From Bradyrhizobium sp. OK095 (GTDB taxonomy: Bacteria; Pseudomonadota; Alphaproteobacteria; Rhizobiales; Xanthobacteraceae), in the NCBI RefSeq assembly GCF_900109945.1, contig NZ_FOBX01000002.1, positions 310,001 to 374,000 on the forward strand: 64,000 bases of DNA. The letters are read 5' to 3'. How positions within the stretch are numbered: the stretch's first letter is position 1; every line of letters begins with the position of its first letter. Position numbers and translations under genes: made by a program. Positions 25,327 to 33,712 of this stretch are shown piece by piece. Below the pieces are notes generated by a model. The model was not told where the DNA came from and searched no databases. It saw only the letters and a list, made by a program, of their open reading frames with translations.

Positions 25327-26225
25327 GCAGCCCGGCCCTCGTCAGACATCCCGAGGACAGCATGCCGGCCATTGCAGAGGCGGGCCCCGCGCCCGGCACC
25401 GTGCCGCCTGCAACACCGCCGTCTTTCGGCACGGTTGCGCTGCGCTGGTATCGACTTAACCGAGGCGGCCTGCGCGCGATCGCGATCGGCATCATGTCGC
25501 TGCTCGCATTCCTGCTGGTCTGGCACCTGCTCACGACCTATCGCGTCGTGTTCTTCGTGCGCTTCACCAACGTGCCCTCGCCGCTCGCCGTCTATGCGAG
25601 CTTCACCAAGGCGATCCACGATCCCAAATTCCTGCTGCACATCGTGCTCAGCTGCCGGCGCATCGTCTTCGGCTTCTCGCTTGCCGCCATCGTCGGCGTG
25701 CCGCTCGGCCTGATCATGGGCCGCTTCAAGCTGGTGCACGAGATCGTCTTCCCGGTCGCGGAAGTGCTGCGGCCGATCCCGGCGATCGCCTGGGTGCCGA
25801 TGGCGATCATGCTATGGCCGACCAACGAGCAGAGCATCGTCTTCATCACCTTCCTCGGTGCGTTCTTCCCGATCTTGATCAACACGCTGCACGGCATGTC
25901 GCTGGTCGATCCCGTGCTGGTGCGCGCCGCGCAATGTCTCGGCGCGCGCGAACGCTCGATCTTCCGCGAGGTGTATTTTCCGGCGTCGCTGCCGCACATC
26001 TTCACCGGCCTCACCGTCGGCATGGGCGTTGCCTGGGTGTCGCTGATCGCTGCCGAGATGATCTCGGGCCAATACGGCATCGGTTATTTCACCTGGGAAG
26101 CCTATTCTCTGGTCCAGTATCCCGACATCGCGCTCGGCATGATCGCGATCGGCGTGCTCGGCCTCGGATCGAGCCTGCTGATCCGAGGCGCCGGGCAATT
26201 GGTGATGCCGTGGAGGCTGAAATGA
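25323..26225 (+). CDS. NitT/TauT-type ABC transporter permease
   Basis: A 300-residue inner-membrane permease of the BPD_transp_1 family with six or so helices and the EAA loop around AAQCLGARERSIFREVYFPASLPHIFTGL, the site that docks to the ATPase. An unusually long hydrophilic N-terminus of about 50 residues precedes the first helix. It starts at a GTG overlapping the stop of the binding-protein gene by four bases; an ATG at 25363 would remove 13 residues. Belongs to a three-gene transporter operon. Confidence 0.9.
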   Translation: MSSPALVRHPEDSMPAIAEAGPAPGTVPPATPPSFGTVALRWYRLNRGGLRAIAIGIMSLLAFLLVWHLLTTYRVVFFVRFTNVPSPLAVYASFTKAIHDPKFLLHIVLSCRRIVFGFSLAAIVGVPLGLIMGRFKLVHEIVFPVAEVLRPIPAIAWVPMAIMLWPTNEQSIVFITFLGAFFPILINTLHGMSLVDPVLVRAAQCLGARERSIFREVYFPASLPHIFTGLTVGMGVAWVSLIAAEMISGQYGIGYFTWEAYSLVQYPDIALGMIAIGVLGLGSSLLIRGAGQLVMPWRLK

Positions 26226-27094
26226 GCGAGATCGTGACCAAAGCACCGCAGGGCCATATCGAGGTCAGGAATTTCTCCCTCAGCTATGACAGCATCGAGG
26301 GACCGGTCGCGGCCGTCACCGATACGCAGATTCACGTAAATCCGGGCGAGTTCGTCTCGATCGTCGGCCCCTCCGGCTGCGGAAAATCGACGCTGCTCAA
26401 TGCGGTCGCGGGCTTCCTCAAGCCAACCACCGGAATCGTTACCGTCGACGGCGAGCGCGTGAACGGCCCCAGCGCCGAGCGCGGCATGGTGTTCCAGCAA
26501 TATTCACTGTTTCCCTGGAAGACGGTGCGGGAGAATGTCGAGTTCGGCCTGAAGATGCGCGGCATGCCACGCTCGCAGCGCGAGCGTGCCGCGCGCACCC
26601 TGCTCGGGCTCGCAGGCCTTGACGCGTTCGAGAAGCATTATCCGGAAAAGCTCTCCGGCGGCATGAAGCAGCGCGTCGGCATCGTCCGCGCGCTCGCGAC
26701 GGGACCAAAGGTGCTGCTGCTCGACGAGCCCTTCGGTGCGCTCGACGCGCAGACGCGCGTCATCATGCAGCAGATCCTCACCAACATGTGGCAGCGGCTG
26801 AAAATCTCGGTGCTGTTCGTCACCCACGACATCGACGAGGCTATCTTCCTCTCCGATCGCGTCTACTGCATGACCGCCCGTCCCGGCTCGATCAAGGCGG
26901 AGATCCCGATTCCGCTGGAGCGGCCGCGGCAGCAATCGATGATGATGTCGTCGGAATTTCTGGCACTGCGCCGCGGGCTGATGTCGCTGATCCGCGAAGA
27001 GAGCCTGAAGGCGATGGGCGGCGAGATCAACGACATGGGCATGCAGGGGCTGAACATCGAGCTGCACGGGCACTCGCTGGCGGATGTGATTTAG
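26222..27094 (+). CDS. NitT/TauT-type ABC transporter ATPase
   Basis: A 290-residue ATPase of the nitrate/sulfonate/taurine class with Walker A GPSGCGKST at residues 49-57, Q-loop in VFQQYSLFPWKTV, signature LSGGMKQRV and Walker B VLLLDEPFGALD, then the D-loop and switch histidine in FVTHDIDEA. It starts in the ATGA overlap with the permease; a longer in-frame extension inside the permease gene is rejected. A short 30-residue C-terminal tail ends the protein. Powers the importer whose binding protein carries the extra domain. Confidence 0.94.
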   Translation: MSEIVTKAPQGHIEVRNFSLSYDSIEGPVAAVTDTQIHVNPGEFVSIVGPSGCGKSTLLNAVAGFLKPTTGIVTVDGERVNGPSAERGMVFQQYSLFPWKTVRENVEFGLKMRGMPRSQRERAARTLLGLAGLDAFEKHYPEKLSGGMKQRVGIVRALATGPKVLLLDEPFGALDAQTRVIMQQILTNMWQRLKISVLFVTHDIDEAIFLSDRVYCMTARPGSIKAEIPIPLERPRQQSMMMSSEFLALRRGLMSLIREESLKAMGGEINDMGMQGLNIELHGHSLADVI

Positions 27095-27375
27095 ACGCGC
27101 CTCTCTCGTACCTTGCACGCCTGATGGTGGAAAAATCTGAGGCGATAGTCTTGGACTATTTGGGATGGTCGATACCAGAGAAGATGGCGCGGACCGCCCC
27201 CCGATCAGTTGCTATTTATTAAGCTGGAAGGGTTGCACGGCGCGAAGGTGGCGGTGGATTTCGAACTAACTGCTTGCTTCTTCGATAACCGTCGCAATGA
27301 ACTCCCCGTGTGGGTGCGCACAAACAAGATCGATGTCGCGTAAGTTCATTCTGGCTTACGGGTGAGCGTGCGGCG
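27095..27375. other. Gap with coding remnants after the ABC transporter
   Basis: No complete gene was found. Two short start-less frames that look protein-like are present on the plus strand: one ending before 27222 and one of 39 codons (about 27224-27343) ending LPVWVRTNKIDVA. Local GC falls compared with flanking genes. This suggests gene debris rather than a regulatory region. Confidence 0.4.
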
Positions 27376-27870
27376 CTATGGGCCACAAATCTGGTGCGTT
27401 GCGCTGACAAATTGAAGAGCAAAACCAAGGCAGATCAACATTAGACCAATGAAGCTGTATCGGATCGACGCGTCTGCAATCCGAGCATTTTCTCGCGATT
27501 GTTCATGCTGGAATTTGATGAGTTTCGTGCTCGCTTCCGCAATACCGGAGATTGCCTGTACAAGCTCCTTTAGTTGCTCAATGAGATTAGTCACATTGTA
27601 GGAAACCTCGTCCTCGGCGTGATGATCCCAGTATTCGTGCTGATCGATCCAGCGGATGCCTTTGTTGATAGACGTGATCCATTCTTCGGTCCCGCCATGG
27701 TCCTCCACCATTGCATCGAAGCGCCTAAGGTCTTCTCTCGCCTGCCGCTTCATCGAACGCTGGACCCTGACGAGATCAATTCCGAGCAAGACGACGCCCA
27801 CGAAATCAAGGCAGAGGCCAATTGGATTTAGCCAACTAGGGACCGTACCGATGAACTGACATACCGTCAT
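27376..27870 (-). CDS. Hypothetical two-helix membrane protein
   Basis: A 164-residue protein I do not recognise. A membrane segment near the N-terminus (about residues 13-33, PIGLCLDFVGVVLLGIDLV) is followed by a charged, probably coiled-coil middle (SMKRQAREDLRRFDAM, VTNLIEQLKELVQAIS), then a second helix at the end (SFIGLMLICLGFALQFV). The ATG at 27870 is preferred over one fifteen codons upstream because the membrane helix then starts normally. Its codon use and GC are lower than in neighbours, as expected for an accessory gene. Confidence 0.6.
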   Translation of the reverse strand: MTVCQFIGTVPSWLNPIGLCLDFVGVVLLGIDLVRVQRSMKRQAREDLRRFDAMVEDHGGTEEWITSINKGIRWIDQHEYWDHHAEDEVSYNVTNLIEQLKELVQAISGIAEASTKLIKFQHEQSRENARIADASIRYSFIGLMLICLGFALQFVSATHQICGP

Positions 27871-28269
27871 TCGCGCGTCTCGCCGAATCGCGGCCTTCCG
27901 GCCGCTCTGACACACTGTGGAGAACTAGGATTTTTCGCTAGCCTTCTGCTGACGAATCACCAGATATTTAAGCGGCGCACAGGAAGGAGGTCCCTATGAC
28001 CAAACTTTTGAGTGACCCGGAAAACGTCTAAGCGGGCGTTTGCCTTCTCCCCCGGTCGCAATGGCGGCGAAAAGGGAAACAAGGTTCTCGCCGCTTAATC
28101 GCGGCGGGGCTCGCGGCAGCAGAGCTCGATCGTGCGGTCGCCATCCGCATGTTGAAGGTGGTTGCGCCGTCAAGAAAAGATGCCTCGTAACAGCCCCCGG
28201 CATCATAGCTGGATAAGGCTCCGAGGCATTTTTTATGGGGCACGCTATCACCGCGTACTGCGATCGATC
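27871..28269. other. Low-GC accessory gap
   Basis: Nearly 400 bases with no full gene. It holds the 11-codon frame at 27996-28031 and, on the plus strand after it, protein-like but interrupted stretches such as one ending VVAPSRKDAS near 28190. Opposite-strand frames here have no ribosome binding sites. I read it as eroded coding sequence. Confidence 0.4.
27996..28031 (+). CDS. 11-codon frame behind a very strong ribosome binding site
   Basis: MTKLLSDPENV preceded by AGGAAGGAGGT five bases before the ATG, the strongest Shine-Dalgarno in the window. It may be a leader peptide, a true micro-protein, or the first codons of a gene cut by a premature stop; downstream in-frame sequence gives no long product. 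Confidence 0.35.
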   Translation: MTKLLSDPENV

Positions 28270-28564
28270 ATGAATTGGTGCCTCCTCGTCTTTCCACTGC
28301 AGGTGCTTTCGGCAGCCGCTGCTATTGGCGCTGCCACGTTTTGGTTTTTTTGCGTCTGTGAAGAAGGCCCCGCCACCGACTGAGTTTACTCAGTATCGGA
28401 TGGATGAACTCAGTGGGAATATTCTTAAGCCCCTGCGTAAGCAATCGCAGACGCTTGCAACGCAGAGCCAGTTAAACGCTTGGGCGGCACTGCTGGCGGG
28501 GATAGCCTCGCTTTCGCAATTAGCATTGACCTTCTTGCCATCTTGCTCGTGGGGAGGTTGGTAA
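28270..28564 (+). pseudogene. Frameshifted small membrane protein gene
   Basis: The frame starting MNWCLLVFPLQVLSAAAAIG stops at 28383, but another frame continues it smoothly with ASVKKAPPPTEFTQYRMDEL to a stop at 28564. The two frames meet at a run of seven T (28345-28351); removing one T restores one protein of about 97 residues with helices at both ends. This is a recent frameshift or a sequencing error in a homopolymer. Family not recognised. Confidence 0.6.
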
Positions 28565-28632
28565 CCGTTGGGACGGATCGCCAAAGGGGCTTTTCAGAGA
28601 ATTCACCCGGACAAGTAATTAACATCAATAGC

Positions 28633-28684
28633 ACTCCACTCTCCCACCAGGGGAGAAGGAAGTGGAGTTCGCGGCTACAGCCGC
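28633..28684 (-). terminator. Hairpins downstream of yeiH
   Basis: Two structures follow the minus-strand stop at 28688: GCGGCT/AGCCGC (28671-28684) and a larger stem ACTCCACT/AGTGGAGT with inner CTCCC/GGGAG (28633-28668). Lack of a clean T-run makes this a probable but not certain terminator; it separates convergent genes. Confidence 0.4.
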
Positions 28685-28687
28685 CCC

Positions 28688-29746
28688 TCACTTGAACCAG
28701 TGCACCAGCGCGATGCTGATCCCGAGCAGCAGCATCAGCGAGAGCGTCACCGCCGCCGTCACTCTGCCCCCGACATTGGCCAGCACTTTCACATCGACGC
28801 CGAGGCCAAGTGCGGCCATCGACACCACCGTCAGGAAACCCGTGATCCGCGTGATCGGAGCCACCACCGTGCCGGGCACGATCTCCAGCGAGCGCAGGGT
28901 CGCCAGCGCGAGGAAGCCGAGGATGAACCAGGGGACCAGGCGGAAGAAGCCGACATTGGTCTTCTTGGCACCGGCCTGCCAGCGCGAAGCCGTCAGCGAG
29001 AGGCCGACGACGACCGGCCCGAGCATCAGTACGCGCATCAGTTTTACGAGCGTACCGATCTGCGTGGAGATCAGACCCGCCGGCACCGTCGCCGCAAGCA
29101 CCTGAGGCACCGCGTAGACGGTGAGGCCCGCGAGGATGCCGTATTGCGTGGCCGACAATTGCAGCAACGGGATCAGCAGCGGCAGGCCCAGCACCATCAT
29201 CACACCGAGGATCGCGGTGAAGGAGATCGATGAGGCGATCTCGTCGTTGTTGGCGCCGATGATCGGGGCCACGGCGGCGATCGCCGAATTGCCGCAGATC
29301 GAGTTGCCGCAGGCGATCAGGATCGACAACCGCGTGGAGAGACCGAGCAGGCGGCTGAGGCCGAAGGAGGCGCTGAGCGCGATCACGACGACCGCCGCAA
29401 TCGAGGCCAGCAGCGCAATGCCCGAGGCCGCGATGGCCGCGAAGCTGATGGAGGCCCCCAGCAGCATGACCGCGACTTCAAGCAGCTGTTTGGCGCTGAA
29501 GGCAATGCCCGCCTGCCAGCGCGGCGCGGGTTTCCAGAAGCTGCGCAGCGCCATGCCGAGCAGGATGGCCATCACCAGCGCCTCGACATAGGGGTGCTCG
29601 AAAACGCCGAGTTCCGCCCGTTCGAGCAGGGCCGAGACGCCGGCGACGGCGATGCAGAGGATAATGCCGGGAATCAGCGCGGCGGTGCGGCCAATGGCAG
29701 TGGTCGGCTTGGAATCGGCCGGGCTGGATGCTTGATTTTGCGACAC
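28688..29746 (-). CDS. yeiH: YeiH-family membrane transporter (putative sulfate exporter)
   Basis: A 352-residue inner-membrane protein with about ten helices of the UPF0324/YeiH family. The family core CGNSICGNSAIAAVAPIIGA is present (about residues 145-164), and GLGVDVKVLANVGGR near the C-terminus also fits. Members are annotated as putative sulfate exporters, though for most proteins the substrate is inferred. No neighbouring LysR or sulfur gene is adjacent, so the context adds little. The start gives a polar 20-residue N-terminus before the first helix. Confidence 0.88.
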   Translation of the reverse strand: MSQNQASSPADSKPTTAIGRTAALIPGIILCIAVAGVSALLERAELGVFEHPYVEALVMAILLGMALRSFWKPAPRWQAGIAFSAKQLLEVAVMLLGASISFAAIAASGIALLASIAAVVVIALSASFGLSRLLGLSTRLSILIACGNSICGNSAIAAVAPIIGANNDEIASSISFTAILGVMMVLGLPLLIPLLQLSATQYGILAGLTVYAVPQVLAATVPAGLISTQIGTLVKLMRVLMLGPVVVGLSLTASRWQAGAKKTNVGFFRLVPWFILGFLALATLRSLEIVPGTVVAPITRITGFLTVVSMAALGLGVDVKVLANVGGRVTAAVTLSLMLLLGISIALVHWFK

Positions 29747-29857
29747 AAATCTCTCCCAGAGGAGAAGGATTTATACGCAGCGATGTCCGATTGGGGAATA
29801 AGTTTTCGGCATATCAGGGCCGAGAGAAGTTCTGTCCTCGGCCCGGAATAATCGGGG

Positions 29858-30076
29858 TCAGAAGATCAGGCTCTTCGCCAGCGAGGCGACGCGGCTGAAG
29901 CCGTCATAGATGCCCGGCTCGAAGAAGGCGGCCCGCGCAAGCACGATGCCTGCGACCAGCGACCAGAACACCGTGGTGCCGGCCCGCAGCAGGAGCTTCG
30001 AGGCGCGCGATTTCGGCTGGGTGTCCGTTGCGGACACCAGCTGCTCGCCGAAGGGCTCAAATCCAGTGCGTTCCAT
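29858..30076 (-). CDS. Small hypothetical membrane protein
   Basis: A 72-residue protein starting MERTGFEPFGEQLVSATDTQ with one membrane helix (about 35-50) and a short tail ending SLAKSLIF. An ATG 19 codons earlier is in frame but lacks a better ribosome binding site. I do not recognise the family. It stands alone between yeiH and livF on the same strand, with no operon partner. Confidence 0.6.
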   Translation of the reverse strand: MERTGFEPFGEQLVSATDTQPKSRASKLLLRAGTTVFWSLVAGIVLARAAFFEPGIYDGFSRVASLAKSLIF

Positions 30077-30240
30077 GATCGTCAATCCATCAAATTCTGA
30101 ATGGAATGTCGTCGTTTCGGCCCCAAACGGCAATGGAAGCGATTGGCGTTTTTGCCCCTCGGCCGGGAAACTCCTTCCGCCTGATGCCCCCGAGGCAATA
30201 GTTTTCTTCTTTTGGCCGGTTTGACGGTCCGGGCCCCCCG

Positions 30241-30954
30241 CTACAGGGCCAGATAGCGCCGCCGGATCGTCTCGTTGGCCTTCAGCTCGTCGATTCCGGC
30301 GGCGTAGACGATCTGGCCCTTGTCGATGACCGTGGCGTGGCTCGCCAGCCCCAGGCAGAAATGCATGTTCTGCTCGGCGATCAGCACGGTCGAGCCGAGC
30401 TGGCGGAGCTGCCGCAACAGCTCCCCGATCCGCTGCACGATGATCGGCGCGAGGCCCTCGCTCGGCTCGTCGAGCAGCAACAGCGCCGGATTGCCCATCA
30501 GCGTGCGCGCGATCGCCAGCATCTGCTGCTCGCCGCCGGAGAGGCGCCCGGCAATGCGATGGCGCAGCGGCTCCAGCAACGGGAAGACTTCATAGATGCG
30601 CTTGATCGGCCATTCGTCCTGGCCCTCTGGTCCCTTCTTCTTCCCGATGACGAGATTGTCCTCGACGCTGTGCTCTGGAAAGATCTGGCGGTCCTCCGGC
30701 ACGAAGCCGAGGCCGGCGCGCGCGATATGGTGTGGCTTCCGGCCCGAGATCACCGCACCGCGCAGGCTCACTCTGCCCCGCCGCGGCGGCGCAAGGCCCA
30801 TGATCGCTTTCATCGTCGTCGACTTGCCGGCGCCGTTGCGCCCGAGCAGCGCCATGGTCTCGCCCTGCCGCACGGAGAGACCGACGCCGAACAGGATCTG
30901 GCTCGTGCCGTAGTAAACATCGAGATCGGCGACTTCGATGATGGCTGCGCTCAT
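30241..30954 (-). CDS. livF: Branched-chain amino-acid-type ABC ATPase LivF
   Basis: A 237-residue ATPase of the LivF group with Walker A GRNGAGKST, signature LSGGEQQMLAIARTL and LLLLDEPSEGLAP, ending RRRYLAL, which is typical for LivF. It starts in an ATGA overlap with livG; longer in-frame upstream codons overlap livG in another frame and are rejected. It is the last gene of a minus-strand SBP-livHMGF operon. The importer class takes amino acids, but many rhizobial copies carry aromatic acids, amides or urea. Confidence 0.94.
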   Translation of the reverse strand: MSAAIIEVADLDVYYGTSQILFGVGLSVRQGETMALLGRNGAGKSTTMKAIMGLAPPRRGRVSLRGAVISGRKPHHIARAGLGFVPEDRQIFPEHSVEDNLVIGKKKGPEGQDEWPIKRIYEVFPLLEPLRHRIAGRLSGGEQQMLAIARTLMGNPALLLLDEPSEGLAPIIVQRIGELLRQLRQLGSTVLIAEQNMHFCLGLASHATVIDKGQIVYAAGIDELKANETIRRRYLAL

Positions 30955-31706
30955 GCGGCGGCCCCCGCATGTTCGGTGCCGAGATAGGCTTCGATCACGG
31001 CGCTGTCGTTGCGGATTTCGTCGGGCGTGCCCGTCGCAAGAATACGGCCATAGCAAAGCACGACGATTTTTGGCGCGATCTTGAACACGATGTCCATATC
31101 GTGCTCGATGAAGACGACGGTGATTTTTTGCGTCTCCCAGAGCTCGCGCACCTTGTCGATCATGCGCCAGCGTTCCTCCGGGCCCATGCCGGCGGTGGGC
31201 TCGTCCAGCAGCAACACTTTTGGTTCGAGCACCAGCGCGAGCGCGATGTCGAGCAGCTTCTGGTCGCCATGCGAGAGTGTTGCGGCGGTGCGATTGCGTT
31301 TCCCCGACAACCCCAGCAGCTCCATCACATGCTCGGCGCGGTCGCGCGTCTCGGGCAACGGAAAGCGCTTGTGCAACACCGCCGATGAGCGCTGATCGGC
31401 GCTGACGGCCGCGAGCATGGTCTCCTGCACCGTCAGCGACTTGAAGATGCTGGCGACCTGGAAGGCGCGGCCAATGCCGTGGCGCACGATCTCCGGCGGC
31501 GAGCGGCCGGCGAGATCGACGCCGTCGAGCAGCACCTGGCCGGAATCCGGCCTCAAGGCGCCGGTGATCAGGTTGAAGAAGGTGCTCTTGCCGGCGCCAT
31601 TCGGACCGATCACCGCGGTAAGCGAACCGTCGGGGAAATCCAGCGAGACGTCGTTGGTCGCCTTCACGCCGCCAAAGGACTTTGCGAGGTTGCGGATCTC
31701 GAGCAT
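30951..31706 (-). CDS. livG: Branched-chain amino-acid-type ABC ATPase LivG
   Basis: A 251-residue ATPase of the LivG group with Walker A GPNGAGKST, signature-like LSHGDQKLLDIALAL and LLLDEPTAGMGPEE, then the C-terminal LivG tail (VLCYGRILATGTPDEIRN). The MLEIRNLAKSF start at 31706 lies two bases after the livM stop codon, whereas the earlier in-frame start would fall inside livM. It would pair with LivF on the LivHM membrane dimer. Confidence 0.94.
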   Translation of the reverse strand: MLEIRNLAKSFGGVKATNDVSLDFPDGSLTAVIGPNGAGKSTFFNLITGALRPDSGQVLLDGVDLAGRSPPEIVRHGIGRAFQVASIFKSLTVQETMLAAVSADQRSSAVLHKRFPLPETRDRAEHVMELLGLSGKRNRTAATLSHGDQKLLDIALALVLEPKVLLLDEPTAGMGPEERWRMIDKVRELWETQKITVVFIEHDMDIVFKIAPKIVVLCYGRILATGTPDEIRNDSAVIEAYLGTEHAGAAA

Positions 31707-31708
31707 CG

Positions 31709-32728
31709 CTAACGCCCCTCGCCTGCATCGCGCCGCTGCGAAAACCATTCGGCGACGAAATCGAGCAGGCCTTTACGCAGGCCCAGCGCGAAGAACAGGA
31801 TGACCACGCCGAGCACGATGCCGTGGTACTCGGTGAAGCGCGTGACGGTGTCGTTGAGCAGCAGCAGCAGCACGGTGCCGACCATCGGGCCCAAAAAGGT
31901 CGAGACGCCGCCGAGCATGTTGATGAAGATGCCCTCGCCCGAAATGGTCCAATAGGCGAATTCCGGATAGGCGCCGGAGACGAACAGCGCCATCACCATG
32001 CCGCCCATCGCGGCGAACAGCGCCGCCAGCACGAACACGGTCAGTTTTGCGCGCCAGACGTCGATGCCGAGAAAGCTCGCGCGCGCGGCGTTGTCGCGGA
32101 TCATGCGCAGCGTGTAGCCGAACGGCGATTGCGCGATCTGGCGCATCGCGAGCAGGCCGAGGATCAGCAACGCACAGCTCGCGATATAGAGATGGACGTG
32201 GTTGGCGAGATTGATGCCGAGGAATTCGGGGCGCGGAATGCCGCCGCGCAGGCCCTGGTCGCCGCCGGTGAAGGAGGCCCAGGACAGGATGGTCGAGTGG
32301 ATCAGCATCTGGAAGGCCAGCGTGACGAAGGCGAAATAGATATCCTTCAGCCGCACGCAGATCGCGCCGATGACGGCGGCAATTACTGCCGTGACCGCCA
32401 GCGTCGCGACGAAGGCGACGGGAATGGACAAGCCGAGCTTCTGCATGATCAGGCCAAAACTGTAGGCACCCAGGCCGAAGAACATGCCGTGGCCGAACGA
32501 GGTCAGGCCGGTGTAGCCGACCAAGAGGTTGAGCGATGTCGCGAACAGGCCGTAAGCCGAGCAGCGAATGACGAAATCGAGCAGCGCCTTGCTGCCGGTA
32601 AAGAATGGCAGGCTCGCCAGCACGGCGAAGGCGATCAGCGCAATCAGAACGTCGCGATAGCGATGCAACGCCGCGCCGCTCCGCACCGGCACCAGCGCTT
32701 GCGCGCGTCCGGCCTCAAGCTCGGTCAT
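31709..32728 (-). CDS. livM: Branched-chain amino-acid-type ABC permease LivM
   Basis: A 339-residue inner-membrane permease of the LivM group (BPD_transp_2) with about nine helices. LLVGYTGLTSFGHGMFFGLGAY (about residues 68-89) and SPFGYTLRMIRDNAARASFLGIDV are diagnostic of LivM. It begins in an ATGA overlap with livH and ends two bases before livG. It forms the permease pair with LivH. Confidence 0.94.
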   Translation of the reverse strand: MTELEAGRAQALVPVRSGAALHRYRDVLIALIAFAVLASLPFFTGSKALLDFVIRCSAYGLFATSLNLLVGYTGLTSFGHGMFFGLGAYSFGLIMQKLGLSIPVAFVATLAVTAVIAAVIGAICVRLKDIYFAFVTLAFQMLIHSTILSWASFTGGDQGLRGGIPRPEFLGINLANHVHLYIASCALLILGLLAMRQIAQSPFGYTLRMIRDNAARASFLGIDVWRAKLTVFVLAALFAAMGGMVMALFVSGAYPEFAYWTISGEGIFINMLGGVSTFLGPMVGTVLLLLLNDTVTRFTEYHGIVLGVVILFFALGLRKGLLDFVAEWFSQRRDAGEGR

Positions 32729-33627
32729 GCCGCCTCCTTGCCGAACAGGCCGGTGGGCTTGGAGACCAGCACGATCACCATGAACAGGTACATCAGGCCT
32801 TCCGTGAACAGGGGAAAGCCGAGCGAGCCGAACGAGCGTATCAGGCCGATCAACAACGCTCCGACCAGCGCGCCAACGATGGAGCCCATGCCGCCGATCA
32901 CGGTGACGATGAAGGACTCAATGAGGACCGAGAATCCCATGCCAGGTGTCAGCGAACGTACCGGCGCGGCGAGCGCACCGGCCAGCCCCGCCAGCATGCC
33001 GCCGAGCGCGAACACACCACCATAGATCAAGCCGGTGTTGATGCCGAGCGCGGACACCATACCGGGATTATGCGCGGCGGCGCGGATCACCTTGCCGATC
33101 CGGCTGCGCGACAATCCGATGCCGAGCACGATCGCCGCAACCAGCGCGACGCCGATCAGCAGCAGATAATAAGGCGGCACCACGCCCCCGGCGATGAACA
33201 GCGGCATCACCTGGAATGCCGCCGGCATGCCCATCGACTTGAATTCAGGTCCCCAGATCAGCCGCACGACGTCGTCGAAGATCAGCACGAAAGCGTAGCA
33301 GACGAGGAGCTGCATCAGCACATCCGCGCCATAGACGCGGCTCATGAAGACACGCTCGAAGATCAGGCCGAGGATCGCTGTGCCGGCCGCGCCCGCCAGC
33401 ATCGCCAGCGCGAAGCTTTCGGTGAGGTGATAGGCCGTCATCGCGAAATAAGCGCCGAACATGTAGAAGGCGCCGTGGCTGAAATTGACGATCTTGAGCA
33501 CGCCGAAAATCAGCGTCAGCCCGACCGCGACCAGGAACAGCAGCATGCCGATGATGAGGCCGCTGGTGGTTTGCGTCACCAGGCAGGCGGAGCTGGAGAG
33601 GCAGCCGGTGAGCGCGTCGAGATCCAC
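32725..33627 (-). CDS. livH: Branched-chain amino-acid-type ABC permease LivH
   Basis: A 300-residue inner-membrane permease of the LivH group with the family signature GLTLIFGVLKIVNFSHGAFYMFGAY and late ALGGMLAGLAGALAAP and VIGGMGSIVGALVGAL. I place the start at the GTG 33627 (VDLDALTGCLSS). The in-frame upstream stretch AFVLFSAPALAHDDESAS looks like the end of a signal sequence but has no ATG before the stop of the upstream gene; a TTG at 33672 is an alternative. This may reflect a lost or non-standard start codon. Confidence 0.85.
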   Translation of the reverse strand: MDLDALTGCLSSSACLVTQTTSGLIIGMLLFLVAVGLTLIFGVLKIVNFSHGAFYMFGAYFAMTAYHLTESFALAMLAGAAGTAILGLIFERVFMSRVYGADVLMQLLVCYAFVLIFDDVVRLIWGPEFKSMGMPAAFQVMPLFIAGGVVPPYYLLLIGVALVAAIVLGIGLSRSRIGKVIRAAAHNPGMVSALGINTGLIYGGVFALGGMLAGLAGALAAPVRSLTPGMGFSVLIESFIVTVIGGMGSIVGALVGALLIGLIRSFGSLGFPLFTEGLMYLFMVIVLVSKPTGLFGKEAA

Positions 33628-33712
33628 GGAAGCACTTTCATCGTCGTGCGCCAGCGCTGGCGCGGAAAACAAGACGAAGGCGGAGAGTTGCCCATCCCCG
33701 CCTCGCGCGTGA

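Noticed and set aside
25814..27094. A 426-residue extended version of the ABC ATPase
   Set aside because: The first 136 codons overlap the permease in another frame; the true start is in the ATGA overlap at 26222.
28028..28251. Minus-strand frames of 70-85 codons in the accessory patch
   Set aside because: No ribosome binding site, no hydrophobic or domain pattern, and they overlap plus-strand coding remnants.
30241..31728. A 495-residue extended version of LivF
   Set aside because: The extra N-terminus is livG read in a wrong frame; LivF starts cleanly at the ATGA overlap.
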